From assembly GCF_000092925.1 (NCBI RefSeq), contig NC_014217.1, positions 806,001-870,000 of the forward strand: 64,000 nucleotides of DNA, given 5' to 3'. This document shows, piece by piece, positions 8,072 through 17,885 of the stretch. The translations under genes and the position numbers were made by a program. Within the stretch, counting starts at the first letter, position 1. Every line of letters begins with the position of its first letter. The notes under the pieces are model-generated. The model did not search any database, was not told where the DNA came from, and saw only the letters and a list, made by a program, of their open reading frames with translations. Origin of the DNA: Ancylobacter novellus DSM 506 (lineage in GTDB: Bacteria > Pseudomonadota > Alphaproteobacteria > Rhizobiales > Xanthobacteraceae).

Positions 8072-8275
8072 CCTGCACAATAGCGCGGGGAATGCGGCCG
8101 TTCCGCGATGCGCGGCCCGACGCGCCGGATGAGGGGAGCCGTAAACGTGTATGGACGAGCCTTTGGAAAGCCCGTTCCTAGAGGGCTAGCGATTCGTTTG
8201 CAGATAGTTCGAGAGCGCTATCGACAAGTCGCCGCCGTGGCGTAGACCCGCAGCCACGCAGAAGCTGGGGCTCCA

Positions 8276-8524
8276 ATGACCAAGAAGACGTTCTACGTCG
8301 TCCAGCCGTTCGAGGCTGGAAAGCGTGGTCGGATCAAAGCGGGCATTCCGATGGAGGCCCGCAGTGCCGAAGATGCTGACCGGAAGGCCAAGCGCTTCAG
8401 CCTGGTGAAGGCCGGCGCCATCGCCTTTTCAACCGAGGTGGAAACCGAGAGCGGCGATGCTGAGCCTCCGGTCCTGATCGCCAGCTATGGCGAGGTGCCA
8501 GAGGGGGCGCTGGAGCCCGGATAG
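8276..8524 (+). CDS. Small rhizobial hypothetical protein (VVQPF family)
   Basis: A protein of 82 residues beginning MTKKTFYVVQPFEAGKRGR, with an Ala-rich helix and the segment VKAGAIAFSTEVETESGDAE, ending near ASYGEVPEG. This is a recognisable small rhizobial family (strand, helix, then AGAIAFSR--DP--G). A shorter relative lies at 11170-11349. Function is unknown. Confidence 0.65.
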   Translation: MTKKTFYVVQPFEAGKRGRIKAGIPMEARSAEDADRKAKRFSLVKAGAIAFSTEVETESGDAEPPVLIASYGEVPEGALEPG

Positions 8525-8771
8525 CTTCAGCTATACCCCTCACCACCTGCGCCAATAGCACCTCCGGTAGGGGCTGCCCCACCGGTTCCAGCGCGTGCGG
8601 CAGAAGCGGCGACGGCGGCCAGACCTGAGGCTAACACCGGGTCCGCCGCAGCTTTGGCCATGCCGGCTATCACAACAAGCCTCACCATCGTCCCGGCCCT
8701 AGCCGCACGCAATAAGGAATGTAGCGACGGCGGACCGAGCTGCGCAGCGTACGACAGGACAGGAGGGATGA

Positions 8772-8927
8772 ATGTCGCTCGTTGCTGGGCTTGATGTCTC
8801 TCAGAGCGCTACCACCGTGTGCATCGTCGACGACGACGGCGCGACTACCTTCATGCTGTCTGGACCAAAGATACGGCGGCGACCGCGATCCGGCATTCAC
8901 GACGTTGCTGGCGGCGGGCGGGCCTAG
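8772..8927 (+). mobile_element. IS110-family transposase N-terminal remnant
   Basis: The ATG at 8772 follows AGGAGGG. The first 25 residues (MSLVAGLDVSQSATTVCIVD, then DDG) match the start of the RuvC-like DEDD domain of IS110 transposases, including the first catalytic Asp in GLDVS. The frame then degenerates and stops at 8927. Together with the C-terminal scrap at 2554-2676 it shows past IS110 activity here; the two pieces are on opposite strands. Confidence 0.5.
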
Positions 8928-9100
8928 AGCGGCAGATGCCCCGTCTCGCGAATCCATTGGCTATGCCGATTAAGTGTGACGCCGGTACAGAGGCGACATG
9001 ATAAGGTCCATCGGAGCGTCGGCCTTAAGGTCTGTGTTGACGGGCGTTCCTGCCGAGCAATGGCTTGCTTCGCGAGTCTCCGGCCCTTGAGGGCCTTTTC

Positions 9101-10153
9101 ATGTCCAAAGCACCTATCGTCCATTTCGAAGCGGCGAGCACGCTTGCCGTCGTGGTCTCATCAAACGAGCCTCTGCTCTTCCTGTCGGAGGACCAGACGG
9201 TCATCGCCGCGAGCACATCGTTCTGCCGGACCTTCGAAATAGATCCCGCGACGATCCCCGGCAAACGGCTCCGCGAGCTTGGTGACGGCGAGTGGGCAAT
9301 GCCCCAGCTCGCCTCGCTGCTGCGGGCGACCGCATCGGGAAGCGCGCAGATCGAAGCCTATGAAATTGACCTCAGGCGCCCAAACCGGAACACACGGCAA
9401 CTGGTTATCAACGCGCGGACCATTGATGACGGCGATAAGGATCGTGTTCGACTGCTGATGGCGGTGACCGACGTCACGGCCATGCGCGCCGAAGCCCGGC
9501 TGAAAGACGACCTCATTAGAGAAAAGGCCATTCTCATGAAAGAGGTCCAGCACCGGGTCGCGAATAGTCTGCAGATTATTGCGAGCGTCCTGATGCAGAG
9601 CGCGCGTCGGGTTCAGTCCGAGGAAGCGCGCGGACACCTGCACAATGCCCATCACCGGGTCATGTCGATCGCCACTGTGCAGAGGCATCTCTCGACATCC
9701 GCGGGAGGAAATGTCGAGCTGCGCACCTATCTGACGCAACTCTGCCAAAGCCTCGGCGCTTCGATGATCTCGGACCCAGACCGACTTTCGATAGAGGTGA
9801 CGGTGGACGACAGCGCGGTGGAGGCGGACGTTTCTATCAGCTTGGGGCTGATCGTGACCGAACTCGTCATCAACGCACTCAAGCATGCCTTCCCGGATCA
9901 GCCGATGGGCAGGATTGAGATCGGCTATCGCTCGACAGGTGGCGATTGGACTCTTTCCGTGACCGACAACGGCATCGGCATGCCGACAGGGAGCGACGCC
10001 ACCAAGGCGGGCCTTGGCACCGGGATTGTCGAGGCGCTCGCCAGGAATCTGCGAAGTGAAATCCAACTGAGTGATGCAGCCCCAGGTACCGCGGTGATAA
10101 TCAGTCACCGGGGGCCCTCCGATGGCCAACCCAACGCTCCACCGGCTGCATAG
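9101..10153 (+). CDS. PAS-containing sensor histidine kinase (HisKA_2/HWE type)
   Basis: A protein of 350 residues. A PAS-like sensor domain spans about 15-130, followed by an H-box EVQHRVANSLQ with His151 as the phosphoacceptor, the N-box VTELVINALKHAF and the G-box DNGIGMP ... GLGTG. These are features of the HisKA_2/HWE kinases common in rhizobia, many of which feed the PhyR/EcfG general stress response. No transmembrane segment is present, so it is cytosolic. No response regulator is adjacent, making it an orphan kinase. The start at 9101 (MSKAPIV) is chosen; an upstream in-frame ATG at 9065 adds an unlikely tail. Confidence 0.85.
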   Translation: MSKAPIVHFEAASTLAVVVSSNEPLLFLSEDQTVIAASTSFCRTFEIDPATIPGKRLRELGDGEWAMPQLASLLRATASGSAQIEAYEIDLRRPNRNTRQLVINARTIDDGDKDRVRLLMAVTDVTAMRAEARLKDDLIREKAILMKEVQHRVANSLQIIASVLMQSARRVQSEEARGHLHNAHHRVMSIATVQRHLSTSAGGNVELRTYLTQLCQSLGASMISDPDRLSIEVTVDDSAVEADVSISLGLIVTELVINALKHAFPDQPMGRIEIGYRSTGGDWTLSVTDNGIGMPTGSDATKAGLGTGIVEALARNLRSEIQLSDAAPGTAVIISHRGPSDGQPNAPPAA

Positions 10154-10538
10154 GGACCCATTCCCGCTAAAACGCTTTGTCGTCGGAGCCGATGAAGCCC
10201 CCTCAGCTCTTGCACCCGAGCGAGCGACACCAGCACGCGATACACCAATGCGGGATCGAGTGGCTTCGCTCCGCCGGGAGATCTGCATCCGCTTGCCTCC
10301 GCATGGGAGGCCGGCGCTGGGAATCAGGGGCCTTATGACTTGAACATTGCTCCACCACAGCGGTGGGGTGTACGTGCAAGAGTCAAGGGCCGCTGAAAGC
10401 CCGCCCTACAGCAGTTGGGCAGGATCCGCTTCTTGATCTCGTCCGGGCGGCAGAGGATGATGGCAGAGCAATCGGTGCCGTTCGCCGCCGAATGGCCAGG
10501 CGATTACGGACATCGTCGAGGCGAGGGCCGTCGATGGA
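10154..10538. other. Stretch without a supported gene
   Basis: Short open frames on both strands show no recognisable family. A short frame beginning with two ATGs at about 10460 runs into the start of the next gene, but is too short to support. Confidence 0.4.
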
Positions 10539-11045
10539 ATGGCTGAGCTAACCCGCGTTGTGCTCACGAACCTGCCGGCTGTTTTTTTCGGCATTTCAGC
10601 CGTGGCCGCCGTTGCAGTTCGAAGCGAAGGGTCCTTGGCGGAGCGGTTGCTGCGCTGGTTGCTGCTGCTGCCAGTGGGGGCGGCCTCCCTTTTGGCCGGT
10701 ATCTATCACCTCTTCTTTCCTCAGATCGCTGCGGAATCGATCGGCTGGCAGGTTTCGCCGTTCCAGTTCGAGATCGGAATAGCCAACCTCGCACTCGGAG
10801 TTGTCGCTGTTGCCGCCTTCTGGCGCAGCCGTTCTTTCCAAGCGGCTATCGCCTGGTGCGCGGCGTTGTTCTGCGCCGGTCTCGCCGTCGGCCATGTCCG
10901 CGACGCGGTCGTGGCGCATGACTTCGCGCCGAACAACTTTGGCTTACTTCTGCCGGTTATGGCGATCCAGGCCGTCCTTCTGCCCGTGTTGGTTTGGATC
11001 GTTAACCGCCGCGGCGGGGTGCGTCGGATGCTAAGGGCGTTGTGA
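10539..11045 (+). CDS. Membrane protein, DUF6790-like
   Basis: A protein of 168 residues with about five hydrophobic segments (around residues 8-28, 38-60, 78-98, 102-120 and 135-158). The segment GWQVSPFQFEIGIANLALG resembles the conserved core of DUF6790 membrane proteins. Function is unknown. It is probably an inner-membrane protein expressed alone. Confidence 0.65.
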   Translation: MAELTRVVLTNLPAVFFGISAVAAVAVRSEGSLAERLLRWLLLLPVGAASLLAGIYHLFFPQIAAESIGWQVSPFQFEIGIANLALGVVAVAAFWRSRSFQAAIAWCAALFCAGLAVGHVRDAVVAHDFAPNNFGLLLPVMAIQAVLLPVLVWIVNRRGGVRRMLRAL

Positions 11046-11169
11046 CACGCTTTCGAATGGGTTGCGCTGTCGCTCCCGCAGCAAGTCATTGTCGTTCATC
11101 GGCGCCCCCTTTTCTGGCGTCTACTCATCCGGCGTGGCCATAGCGCGCCAGGGTGACCGCCGGCTCAAA

Positions 11170-11349
11170 CTAGCCTAAGTCGGGATTGCCGGCGCGCGAG
11201 AACGCTATGGCGCCGGCATGCTTCTGCGCCAGCACCGCAGCGCGGCCAATGGCAGCCAAAGCGGTTTGCGCCTCCTGCGCCTCTCCCAGCTGAAGCTCGC
11301 CATCGTCATTTTCGATAAATGGCAGGACGACGTAGGAAATGACGCTCAT
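11170..11349 (-). CDS. Small rhizobial hypothetical protein (VVLPF family, short)
   Basis: A protein of 59 residues: MSVISYVVLPFIENDDGEL, then KHAGAIAFSRAGNPDLG at the end. It is the same family as 8276-8524 but lacks the last 20 or so residues, so it may be truncated. It is divergent from the membrane protein at 11363, with only 13 bases between the starts. Confidence 0.55.
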   Translation of the reverse strand: MSVISYVVLPFIENDDGELQLGEAQEAQTALAAIGRAAVLAQKHAGAIAFSRAGNPDLG

Positions 11350-11362
11350 GCCCGCTCTCCCG

Positions 11363-11677
11363 ATGAACCGCAGCCTCCTGTTGAGAGCCGGAATGAGGCT
11401 CCTGAAAGGGGCCGTCGTCATCTACGTGCTCGCGTGCGTGATATCACTGCTGCTGATCCTAGCGACGGTGCGAAGCTGGTTTGGCCTAGAACCGGACCCG
11501 TTTGTGGCGATCTATGCCGTGACCCTCAGCCTGCCATGGGTGCTGCTCATGCCCGACCTGGAGCTGTTTGGCGCGTTCAACGGCGTTGCCGCACTCATGT
11601 TGGGCATGCTGGTCAACCTCGCGCTGCTTCTGGGTCTGGTGCACCTGCTCGGCCTCCGGGGTCGTTCTGGCGCGTAG
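11363..11677 (+). CDS. Small membrane protein
   Basis: A protein of 104 residues from the ATG at 11363; an in-frame ATG at 11339 would overlap the divergent neighbour. Three hydrophobic segments surround the motif EPDPFVAIYAVTLSLPWVLL, which is found in a family of uncharacterised bacterial membrane proteins. Function is unknown. Confidence 0.55.
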   Translation: MNRSLLLRAGMRLLKGAVVIYVLACVISLLLILATVRSWFGLEPDPFVAIYAVTLSLPWVLLMPDLELFGAFNGVAALMLGMLVNLALLLGLVHLLGLRGRSGA

Positions 11678-12051
11678 CGTGCCTTGCGCTCGCCATCGAT
11701 CGCACCTTGCAGCTCGCGGTCCGTAAGAATGAGGGCACTGTTGAGGCTGTCGAGCGCAACGTAAACCGTCTCGCCGACGGGCGCCTTTGCTGCACCAGGT
11801 CCTGGCGCTGCTGTGAAACGCGCGCAGTTCCTTCGGCATGCGCTGCATCAACCGGCGATAGGCCGCATATCGTTCGCTGGAGCACGTTGACCTCCCTGTG
11901 AGGCCAATTGGATTCCGTGAGAGCAAAATGAGAACAAACAGCGTTCCGCAGCCGGAACGATGCTCTGGCCGGCTTCCACGCTCCCTTGCCGGTGGGCGCT
12001 ACCGCCCTATGTCTCCTAATTCACGGCGCTGACGCCGCTGGAGCCCCGAAA
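11678..12051. other. Stretch with possible decayed coding fragments
   Basis: The minus strand carries protein-like pieces in different frames: ERYAAYRRLMQRMPKEL near 11850-11885, and GETVYVALDSLNSALILTDREL near 11700-11790. They could be one small gene broken by frameshifts, but no family was recognised, so no gene is called. Confidence 0.35.
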
Positions 12052-12324
12052 ATGAAAAAGACGGAAGAAACGGCTCGCGAGCTGTGCCGGCTAGATCTGC
12101 TCAGGATTGGGTTGCCGGAAGAGGAAGTGCGCCCTCTCGTCGGTCGCTTTTGGCCGGTGCTCGCCAACGAGATTCGCCAGGGCATCGTAGTCGGCGAGTG
12201 GCCTTTCTCAGAGCCCGAAATCCAGAACCTGAGCAAGGAATATCGAGCTCTGTTGAACCGATGGCTGCCCGCTAAAGAGCAGCAGGTTTCGGATTTTCCG
12301 GAACCGATCACAGGCAGGGCATGA
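12052..12324 (+). CDS. Small rhizobial hypothetical protein (R-L-C-LDL family)
   Basis: A protein of 90 residues: MKKTEETARELCRLDLLRIG, then VRPLVGRFWPVLANEIRQG, a short acidic middle and a Pro-rich tail. It shares the architecture of the gene at 7841-8071 (Cys-x-LDL start, aromatic-Trp helix with ANEI). Function is unknown. No good ribosome binding site is visible; the ATG fits the family start. Confidence 0.55.
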   Translation: MKKTEETARELCRLDLLRIGLPEEEVRPLVGRFWPVLANEIRQGIVVGEWPFSEPEIQNLSKEYRALLNRWLPAKEQQVSDFPEPITGRA

Positions 12325-12617
12325 CGGCTCCCTGAGCGCCTGCTCCATGACGCGAAGCTCCACCTGGCGTTCGGCCTGCCGGAGGTCTGCTGCAATCCTC
12401 TCGCGACTCATGCCCGCTCCTGGACGAGAAGGTAGACTAACGCGGGGAATCGCGATGGGTTGTGTCATGAGGTCTCACCGCCGAGCTCTCGCGAATCCGG
12501 CTGCGACTTTCAGCGCTGGCGCGTCACGGAGAAAATGAACGCCAACACTTACAAGAAGGCGGACGCTGTAGAGCGGATTCCGGACTAAAATCAGCCGCTG
12601 CAGCGCACGGTGAGAAA

Positions 12618-13107
12618 ATGGTGAAGAGCACCGCGAAATCGACCAAACTCAAGCGAGTGCGGAAGTCGGCCTGGAGCGACGCTGTCTTCTACACCGTCGC
12701 TATCAAAAGCTGGGAATGGAGCTTCAGCTTCGGCGTCAACTTCAGGACGGAAGAGCGGGAACCTTATTCCGATCATCGGCACTTAAGCCTCCGCGGGCAG
12801 AATGACCTACCCTCCGAAAATGGAGGGTCGGCGAGTCCAGATTATGCTCATCCCCTCGATGCGCCTCAGGGAAGGCAACCGCGATCAGCTCAAGCCCATC
12901 AGCGTCGGCACACTGTATTCTGGTCGCGGGCTCATGGAAGGCGGCCTATCGATTCCGGCCGACGTTGCCCAGCCTCCTCACGATGTTCGCGGCGGAGCGT
13001 ATCCGCTACCTCACACTCCAAGGCCGGAAGGCTAATCCCCGGGCAGCCGATATCACCACTACACCTTCGAGATGGATGAAATGGATGCGAAGGAAGCGAG
13101 CCTATGA
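12618..13107 (+). pseudogene. Conserved rhizobial protein of unknown function with multiple frameshifts
   Basis: The product can be followed only by changing frame. SAWSDAVFYTVAIKSWEWSF and FGVNFRTE run to about 12800. VQIMLIPSMRLRE through PISVGTLYS and GGLSIPADV follow in a second frame to about 12965. PSLLTMFAAERIRYLTLQG is in a third frame, and TFEMDEMDAKEASL, which reaches a stop at 13107, is in yet another. All pieces are in the right order, so this is one gene carrying at least two, probably three, small indels. Confidence 0.65.
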
Positions 13108-13516
13108 GTGCTCAACGGTGCACGGCTTCTGGACGAAGTCGCACCATCGCTTCTTGTCCCGGCAGATCCCGCGCCCTCCCGCCAAATCCCGGCTATTTTC
13201 CCTCGCCGTGGCGACACGGTGGCGACACAACGCCCGCAGCGGACCTTTTACGGAAATGGCGGTCGGCTACAGTGCTTTGATTCCACGGAAGAAAAGGTGG
13301 CGCGCCAAAGGCGATACGAACTAGCTGTACCTTTCAGTTGGGCGGATTCGATAATTTCAAATCTTGCTCATGAGCGCGTGTCGGAATCGGTTGAGACGTG
13401 CCCGGGGATGACGGCCCAAAGGCGGCCACCACCACCTCGAAAAGCCATTAAGAGTCAGACGCTGAGGTGCGAGCCCACGGGTCTTGCCTTCGGCAAGCCC
13501 GAGGACAGGCTCCGCG
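13108..13516. other. Boundary stretch between accessory region and conserved chromosome
   Basis: No gene is supported. A segment at 13296-13321 (minus strand GTTCGTATCGCC, then GGCGCGCCACC) looks like the T-loop and acceptor end of a tRNA without its 5' half, the shape left at an integration boundary. The first of the dispersed palindromic repeats begins right after. Confidence 0.35.
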
Positions 13517-13597
13517 AGCCTCGAAGGATGCTCACTTGAGCACGCCCGGACGAGCATCCTTCGAGGCCCGGCTGGCGCCGGGCATCTCAGGATGAGG
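13517..13597. repeat. Dispersed palindromic repeat, type A (copy 1)
   Basis: Contains GCCTCGAAGGATGCTC, its complement GAGCATCCTTCGAGG and the flank CATCTCAGGATGAGG. It lies downstream of the dppF stop and is the first copy met after the accessory region. Confidence 0.8.
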
Positions 13598-13627
13598 TCG
13601 TTCGGGTGGATGGGGTAGGCCGCCCCC

Positions 13628-14671
<1,044 letters not shown>

Positions 14672-14684
14672 GCGGCAATCTCGT

Positions 14685-15680
14685 TCAAGCAGCTATTTCC
14701 TTGCGCTGCGGCGCACCGTCGACGAGTGGCGTGTGGCACAGCGCGAAGCCGAGCTCGGCGCCCTGGCGGGGCGGCGGCACGGTGCGGCATCTCTCGGTGG
14801 CGAAGCGGCAGCGCGGCGAGAACAGGCAGCCCTTCGGCCGGTCCGCCAGTCCCGGCACCACGCCGGGAATGGAGGGCAGCAGGCGCCCATGGGCGCGCTC
14901 GGGCAGCGCCGCCAGCAGCGCGGCGGTGTAGGGGTGGTGCGGGTCGCGGAACAGGCCGGCCGTCGCCTGCATTTCCACCTGCTGGCCGGCATAGTGGACG
15001 CAGACGCGCTGCGCGGTCTCCGCCACCACGCCCATGTCGTGGGTGATCAGCACCAGCCCCACGCCGCTCTCCCGCTGCAGCCGCAGCAGCAGGTCGAGGA
15101 TCTGCGCCTGTATCGTCACGTCGAGCGCGGTGGTCGGCTCGTCGGCGATGATCAGCTTCGGCTTGCAGGCGAGCGCCATGGCGATCATCACGCGCTGGCT
15201 CATGCCGCCGGAGAGCTGGTGCGGGAAGGCGCGCAGCCGCCGCTCCGGCTCGGGGATGCCGACGAGCTCGAGCAGCTCCACTGCCCGCGCCTGCCGCTGC
15301 GCGCGCGAGAGGTCGAGATGCGCCGCCATCGCCTCGCGGATCTGGAAGCCGACCGTGAAGCACGGGTTGAGGCTCGACATCGGCTCCTGGAAGATCATGG
15401 CGAGGTCGCGGCCGATGATCTTCCTCCGCTCGCGCGGGGAAAGCGCCAGCAGGTCGCGGCCGTCGAACGTCAATCGGTCGGCGGTGACCTTGGCGGTCCA
15501 GGGCAGCAGGCCCATCACCGCCAGCATGGCGACCGACTTGCCGGAACCGGATTCGCCGACGATGGCGACCAGCTCGCCGGGATCGACGTCGAGGTCGACC
15601 CCGTCCACCGCCTTGAACGGCCCGCGGCCGGTGGCGAAGGTGACGGAGAGGTTGCGGATGGAGAGGAGGGGGGCGGACAT
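14685..15680 (-). CDS. dppD: Peptide ABC transporter, ATP-binding subunit DppD/OppD
   Basis: A protein of 331 residues. Walker A is GESGSGKSV, the signature LSGGMSQRVMIA and Walker B LIIADEPTTALD. The C-terminal oligopeptide/dipeptide domain has GCLFSPRC and a second Cys. It pairs with DppF to drive transport. It starts 3 bases after the dppC stop, so translation is probably coupled. Confidence 0.93.
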   Translation of the reverse strand: MSAPLLSIRNLSVTFATGRGPFKAVDGVDLDVDPGELVAIVGESGSGKSVAMLAVMGLLPWTAKVTADRLTFDGRDLLALSPRERRKIIGRDLAMIFQEPMSSLNPCFTVGFQIREAMAAHLDLSRAQRQARAVELLELVGIPEPERRLRAFPHQLSGGMSQRVMIAMALACKPKLIIADEPTTALDVTIQAQILDLLLRLQRESGVGLVLITHDMGVVAETAQRVCVHYAGQQVEMQATAGLFRDPHHPYTAALLAALPERAHGRLLPSIPGVVPGLADRPKGCLFSPRCRFATERCRTVPPPRQGAELGFALCHTPLVDGAPQRKEIAA

Positions 15681-15683
15681 GGC

Positions 15684-16670
15684 TCAGCTCCTCCGCAGCT
15701 TCGGGTCGAGCGCGTCGCGCAGGCCGTCGCCCATCAGGTTGATGGCGACCACGGTGACGAGGATGGCGAGGCCGGGCAGGGTGACGATCCACGGCGCCGA
15801 GCGGATGAACTCGCGCGAATCCGCCAGCATCGCGCCCCATTCCGGCGTCGGCGGCTGGGCGCCGAGGCCGAGGAAGCCGAGCGCGGCGGCCTCGAGGATC
15901 GCGTCGGAGATACCGAGCGCCGCCTGCACGATCAGCGGCGCCAGGCAGTTCGGCAGCACGGTGACGAACATCAGCCGGATCTTGCCGACGCCCGCCACCT
16001 GCGCGGCGACGACATATTCCTTCGACAGTTCGGCGATGGCGGCGGCGCGCACGAGGCGCACATAGCGGGGCAGGTAGACGACGGTCACCGCCACGATGGT
16101 GTTGAGCAGGCTCGGGCCGAGCACGGCGACGACGAGGATGGCGAGCACCAGGCTCGGGATCGCCACCACGAGGTCCATGATGCGCATCACCACCACCTCG
16201 ACGATGCCGCGCATGAAGGCGGCGGCGAGACCGAGCACGATGCCGAGCGCCACCGACACCAGCATCACGGAGAGGCCGATGCCGAGCGAGATGCGCGCGC
16301 CGTAGATCAGGCGCGAGAGCACGTCGCGTCCAAGCGCATCGGTGCCGAAGGGGAACGCCCATGTGCCGCCGGCCCAGACCGGCGGCTGCCGCACGAATTG
16401 CCGGAACTGCTCGGCCGGCGCATGCGGGGCGATGAGGGGCGCGAAGATCGCCAGCAGGGCGATGAAGACCACCACCATCAGGCCGAGCACCGCGCCGCGG
16501 TTCTCGCTGAAGGCGGACCAGAAGGCCCGCAGCGGCGTGATCTCCGGCGGCACCGTCTCGGCGGCGGCGATGACCGCGGTAGCCGAAATCGTGCCTTCGG
16601 TGTCGGGGTCGAGCACCAGTTGCGCCGGGCCGGTCGGCATCGGATCGTCGATCGCGGTCTCCTCAGCCAT
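15684..16670 (-). CDS. dppC: Peptide ABC transporter permease DppC
   Basis: A protein of 328 residues with a hydrophilic N-terminal stretch of about 50, then six membrane segments. The N-terminal OppC-type segment (LRAFWSAFSENRGAVLGLMVV) and the permease EAA-like loop (EAAALGFLGLGAQPPTPEWG) are present. It forms the channel with DppB in the inner membrane. Its start overlaps the dppB end by 8 bases. Confidence 0.93.
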   Translation of the reverse strand: MAEETAIDDPMPTGPAQLVLDPDTEGTISATAVIAAAETVPPEITPLRAFWSAFSENRGAVLGLMVVVFIALLAIFAPLIAPHAPAEQFRQFVRQPPVWAGGTWAFPFGTDALGRDVLSRLIYGARISLGIGLSVMLVSVALGIVLGLAAAFMRGIVEVVVMRIMDLVVAIPSLVLAILVVAVLGPSLLNTIVAVTVVYLPRYVRLVRAAAIAELSKEYVVAAQVAGVGKIRLMFVTVLPNCLAPLIVQAALGISDAILEAAALGFLGLGAQPPTPEWGAMLADSREFIRSAPWIVTLPGLAILVTVVAINLMGDGLRDALDPKLRRS

Positions 16671-17673
16671 GACGGATCCTCGGATTGATCGCGACGTAGA
16701 GCAGGTCGACGATGAGATTGACGAGGATGACGATGGCGGAGATCAGCATGATGCCGCCCTGCAGCGCCGGGTAGTCGCGGCGGGCGATCGATTCGATCAG
16801 CCATTTGCCGACGCCCGGCCAGGCGAAGATGGTCTCGGTGAGCACGGCGCCGGCGAGCAGCGTGCCGGTCTGCAGGCCGATCACCGTGACGACCGGGATC
16901 AGCGCATTGCGCAGCGCGTGCAGGCCGACGACCCGCAGCGGCGCGAGGCCCTTGGCGCGGGCGGTGCGCACATAGTCCTCGCCCAGCACCTCCAGCATGG
17001 AGGAGCGGGTCATGCGGGCGATCACCGCGAGGGGAATCGTGCCGAGCACGATGGAGGGCAGGATGAGATGCGCCACCGCCGCGCCGAAGGCGCCTTCCTG
17101 GTCGGAGAGCAGGCTGTCGATCAGCATGAAGCCGGTGACCGGCTCGAAATAGTAGTTGATCAGGTCCATGCGGCCGGAGACCGGCGTCAGCCCGAGATAT
17201 TCCGACATGAACATGATGAGCAGCAGGCCCCACCAGAAGATCGGCATGGAATAGCCGGCCAGCGCCGCCGTCATCACCGTGTGGTCGAAGATGCTGCCGC
17301 GCTTCACCGCCGCCAGCACGCCCGCCGGGATGCCGAGCACCACGGCGAAGAGCAGCGCGCAGATGGACAGTTCCAGCGTCGCCGGGAACAGCACGAGGAA
17401 CTCGTGCAGCACCGGCGTCTTGGTGACGATGGAGACGCCGAAATCGCCGTGCAGCAGGCCGTTGGCGTAGTCGAGGAACTGCTGCCACACCGGCTGGTCG
17501 AGGCCGAGCTCGTGGCGCAGCTGGGCGAGGCGCTCGGGCGCGATGCCGCGCTCGCCGGTGCGCGCCTCGATGGGGTCGCCGGGCACGAGGCGGACGGCGA
17601 CGAAGGTGACGAACATCAGCGCCACGAAGGTCGGCAGCGTCAGCGCGACGCGGCGGAAAAAGAATCGGAGCAT
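16663..17673 (-). CDS. dppB: Peptide ABC transporter permease DppB
   Basis: A protein of 336 residues starting MLRFFFRRVALTLPTF, the typical DppB start, followed by VRLVPGDPIEARTGERG. Six membrane segments and a C-terminal loop TETIFAWPGVGKWLIESIARRD, which contacts the ATPases, are present. A longer in-frame extension to 17796 lacks family support and crosses toward the hairpin after dppA. It is separated from dppA by 212 bases that hold that hairpin. Confidence 0.93.
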   Translation of the reverse strand: MLRFFFRRVALTLPTFVALMFVTFVAVRLVPGDPIEARTGERGIAPERLAQLRHELGLDQPVWQQFLDYANGLLHGDFGVSIVTKTPVLHEFLVLFPATLELSICALLFAVVLGIPAGVLAAVKRGSIFDHTVMTAALAGYSMPIFWWGLLLIMFMSEYLGLTPVSGRMDLINYYFEPVTGFMLIDSLLSDQEGAFGAAVAHLILPSIVLGTIPLAVIARMTRSSMLEVLGEDYVRTARAKGLAPLRVVGLHALRNALIPVVTVIGLQTGTLLAGAVLTETIFAWPGVGKWLIESIARRDYPALQGGIMLISAIVILVNLIVDLLYVAINPRIRHG

Positions 17674-17846
17674 CGAGATCCCGGGCTCGGACAGCCTCCC
17701 CCGCGCGCGGACGGTTCCGACGGAACACGGCTCTGCACGGCGGTGGGGAAGGGTGTCGGTCGGAGGCGGCACAAGCCGCGCTCCCGTGTGCGGCACGGGC
17801 CGTCCTGCTCAAAGGCAGCGGCCCGGCGGCAGTTTCCAAAACGCAC

Positions 17847-17878
17847 GGTGCCGGCGGAGCGCTCCCTCCGCCGGCACC
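17847..17878 (-). terminator. Stem-loop between dppA and dppB
   Basis: A 13-bp perfect stem (GGTGCCGGCGGAG and complement) with a 6-base loop, directly after the dppA stop. No long T-run follows in the dppA direction. Such hairpins after binding-protein genes usually stabilise the upstream message or reduce read-through, giving more binding protein than membrane subunits. Confidence 0.7.
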
Positions 17879-17885
17879 GGCTGGC

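Noticed and set aside
8527..8712. Ala/Gly-rich minus-strand open frame
   Set aside because: Low complexity, no ribosome binding site and no family resemblance.
12208..12411. Minus-strand small frame starting MSRERIAADLRQAERQVEL
   Set aside because: The first 30 residues look protein-like, but the rest overlaps the gene at 12052 antisense and is unstructured; support is too weak.
13108..13539. Open frame of 143 codons before the first type A repeat
   Set aside because: It runs into the repeat, has no coding character and no ribosome binding site.
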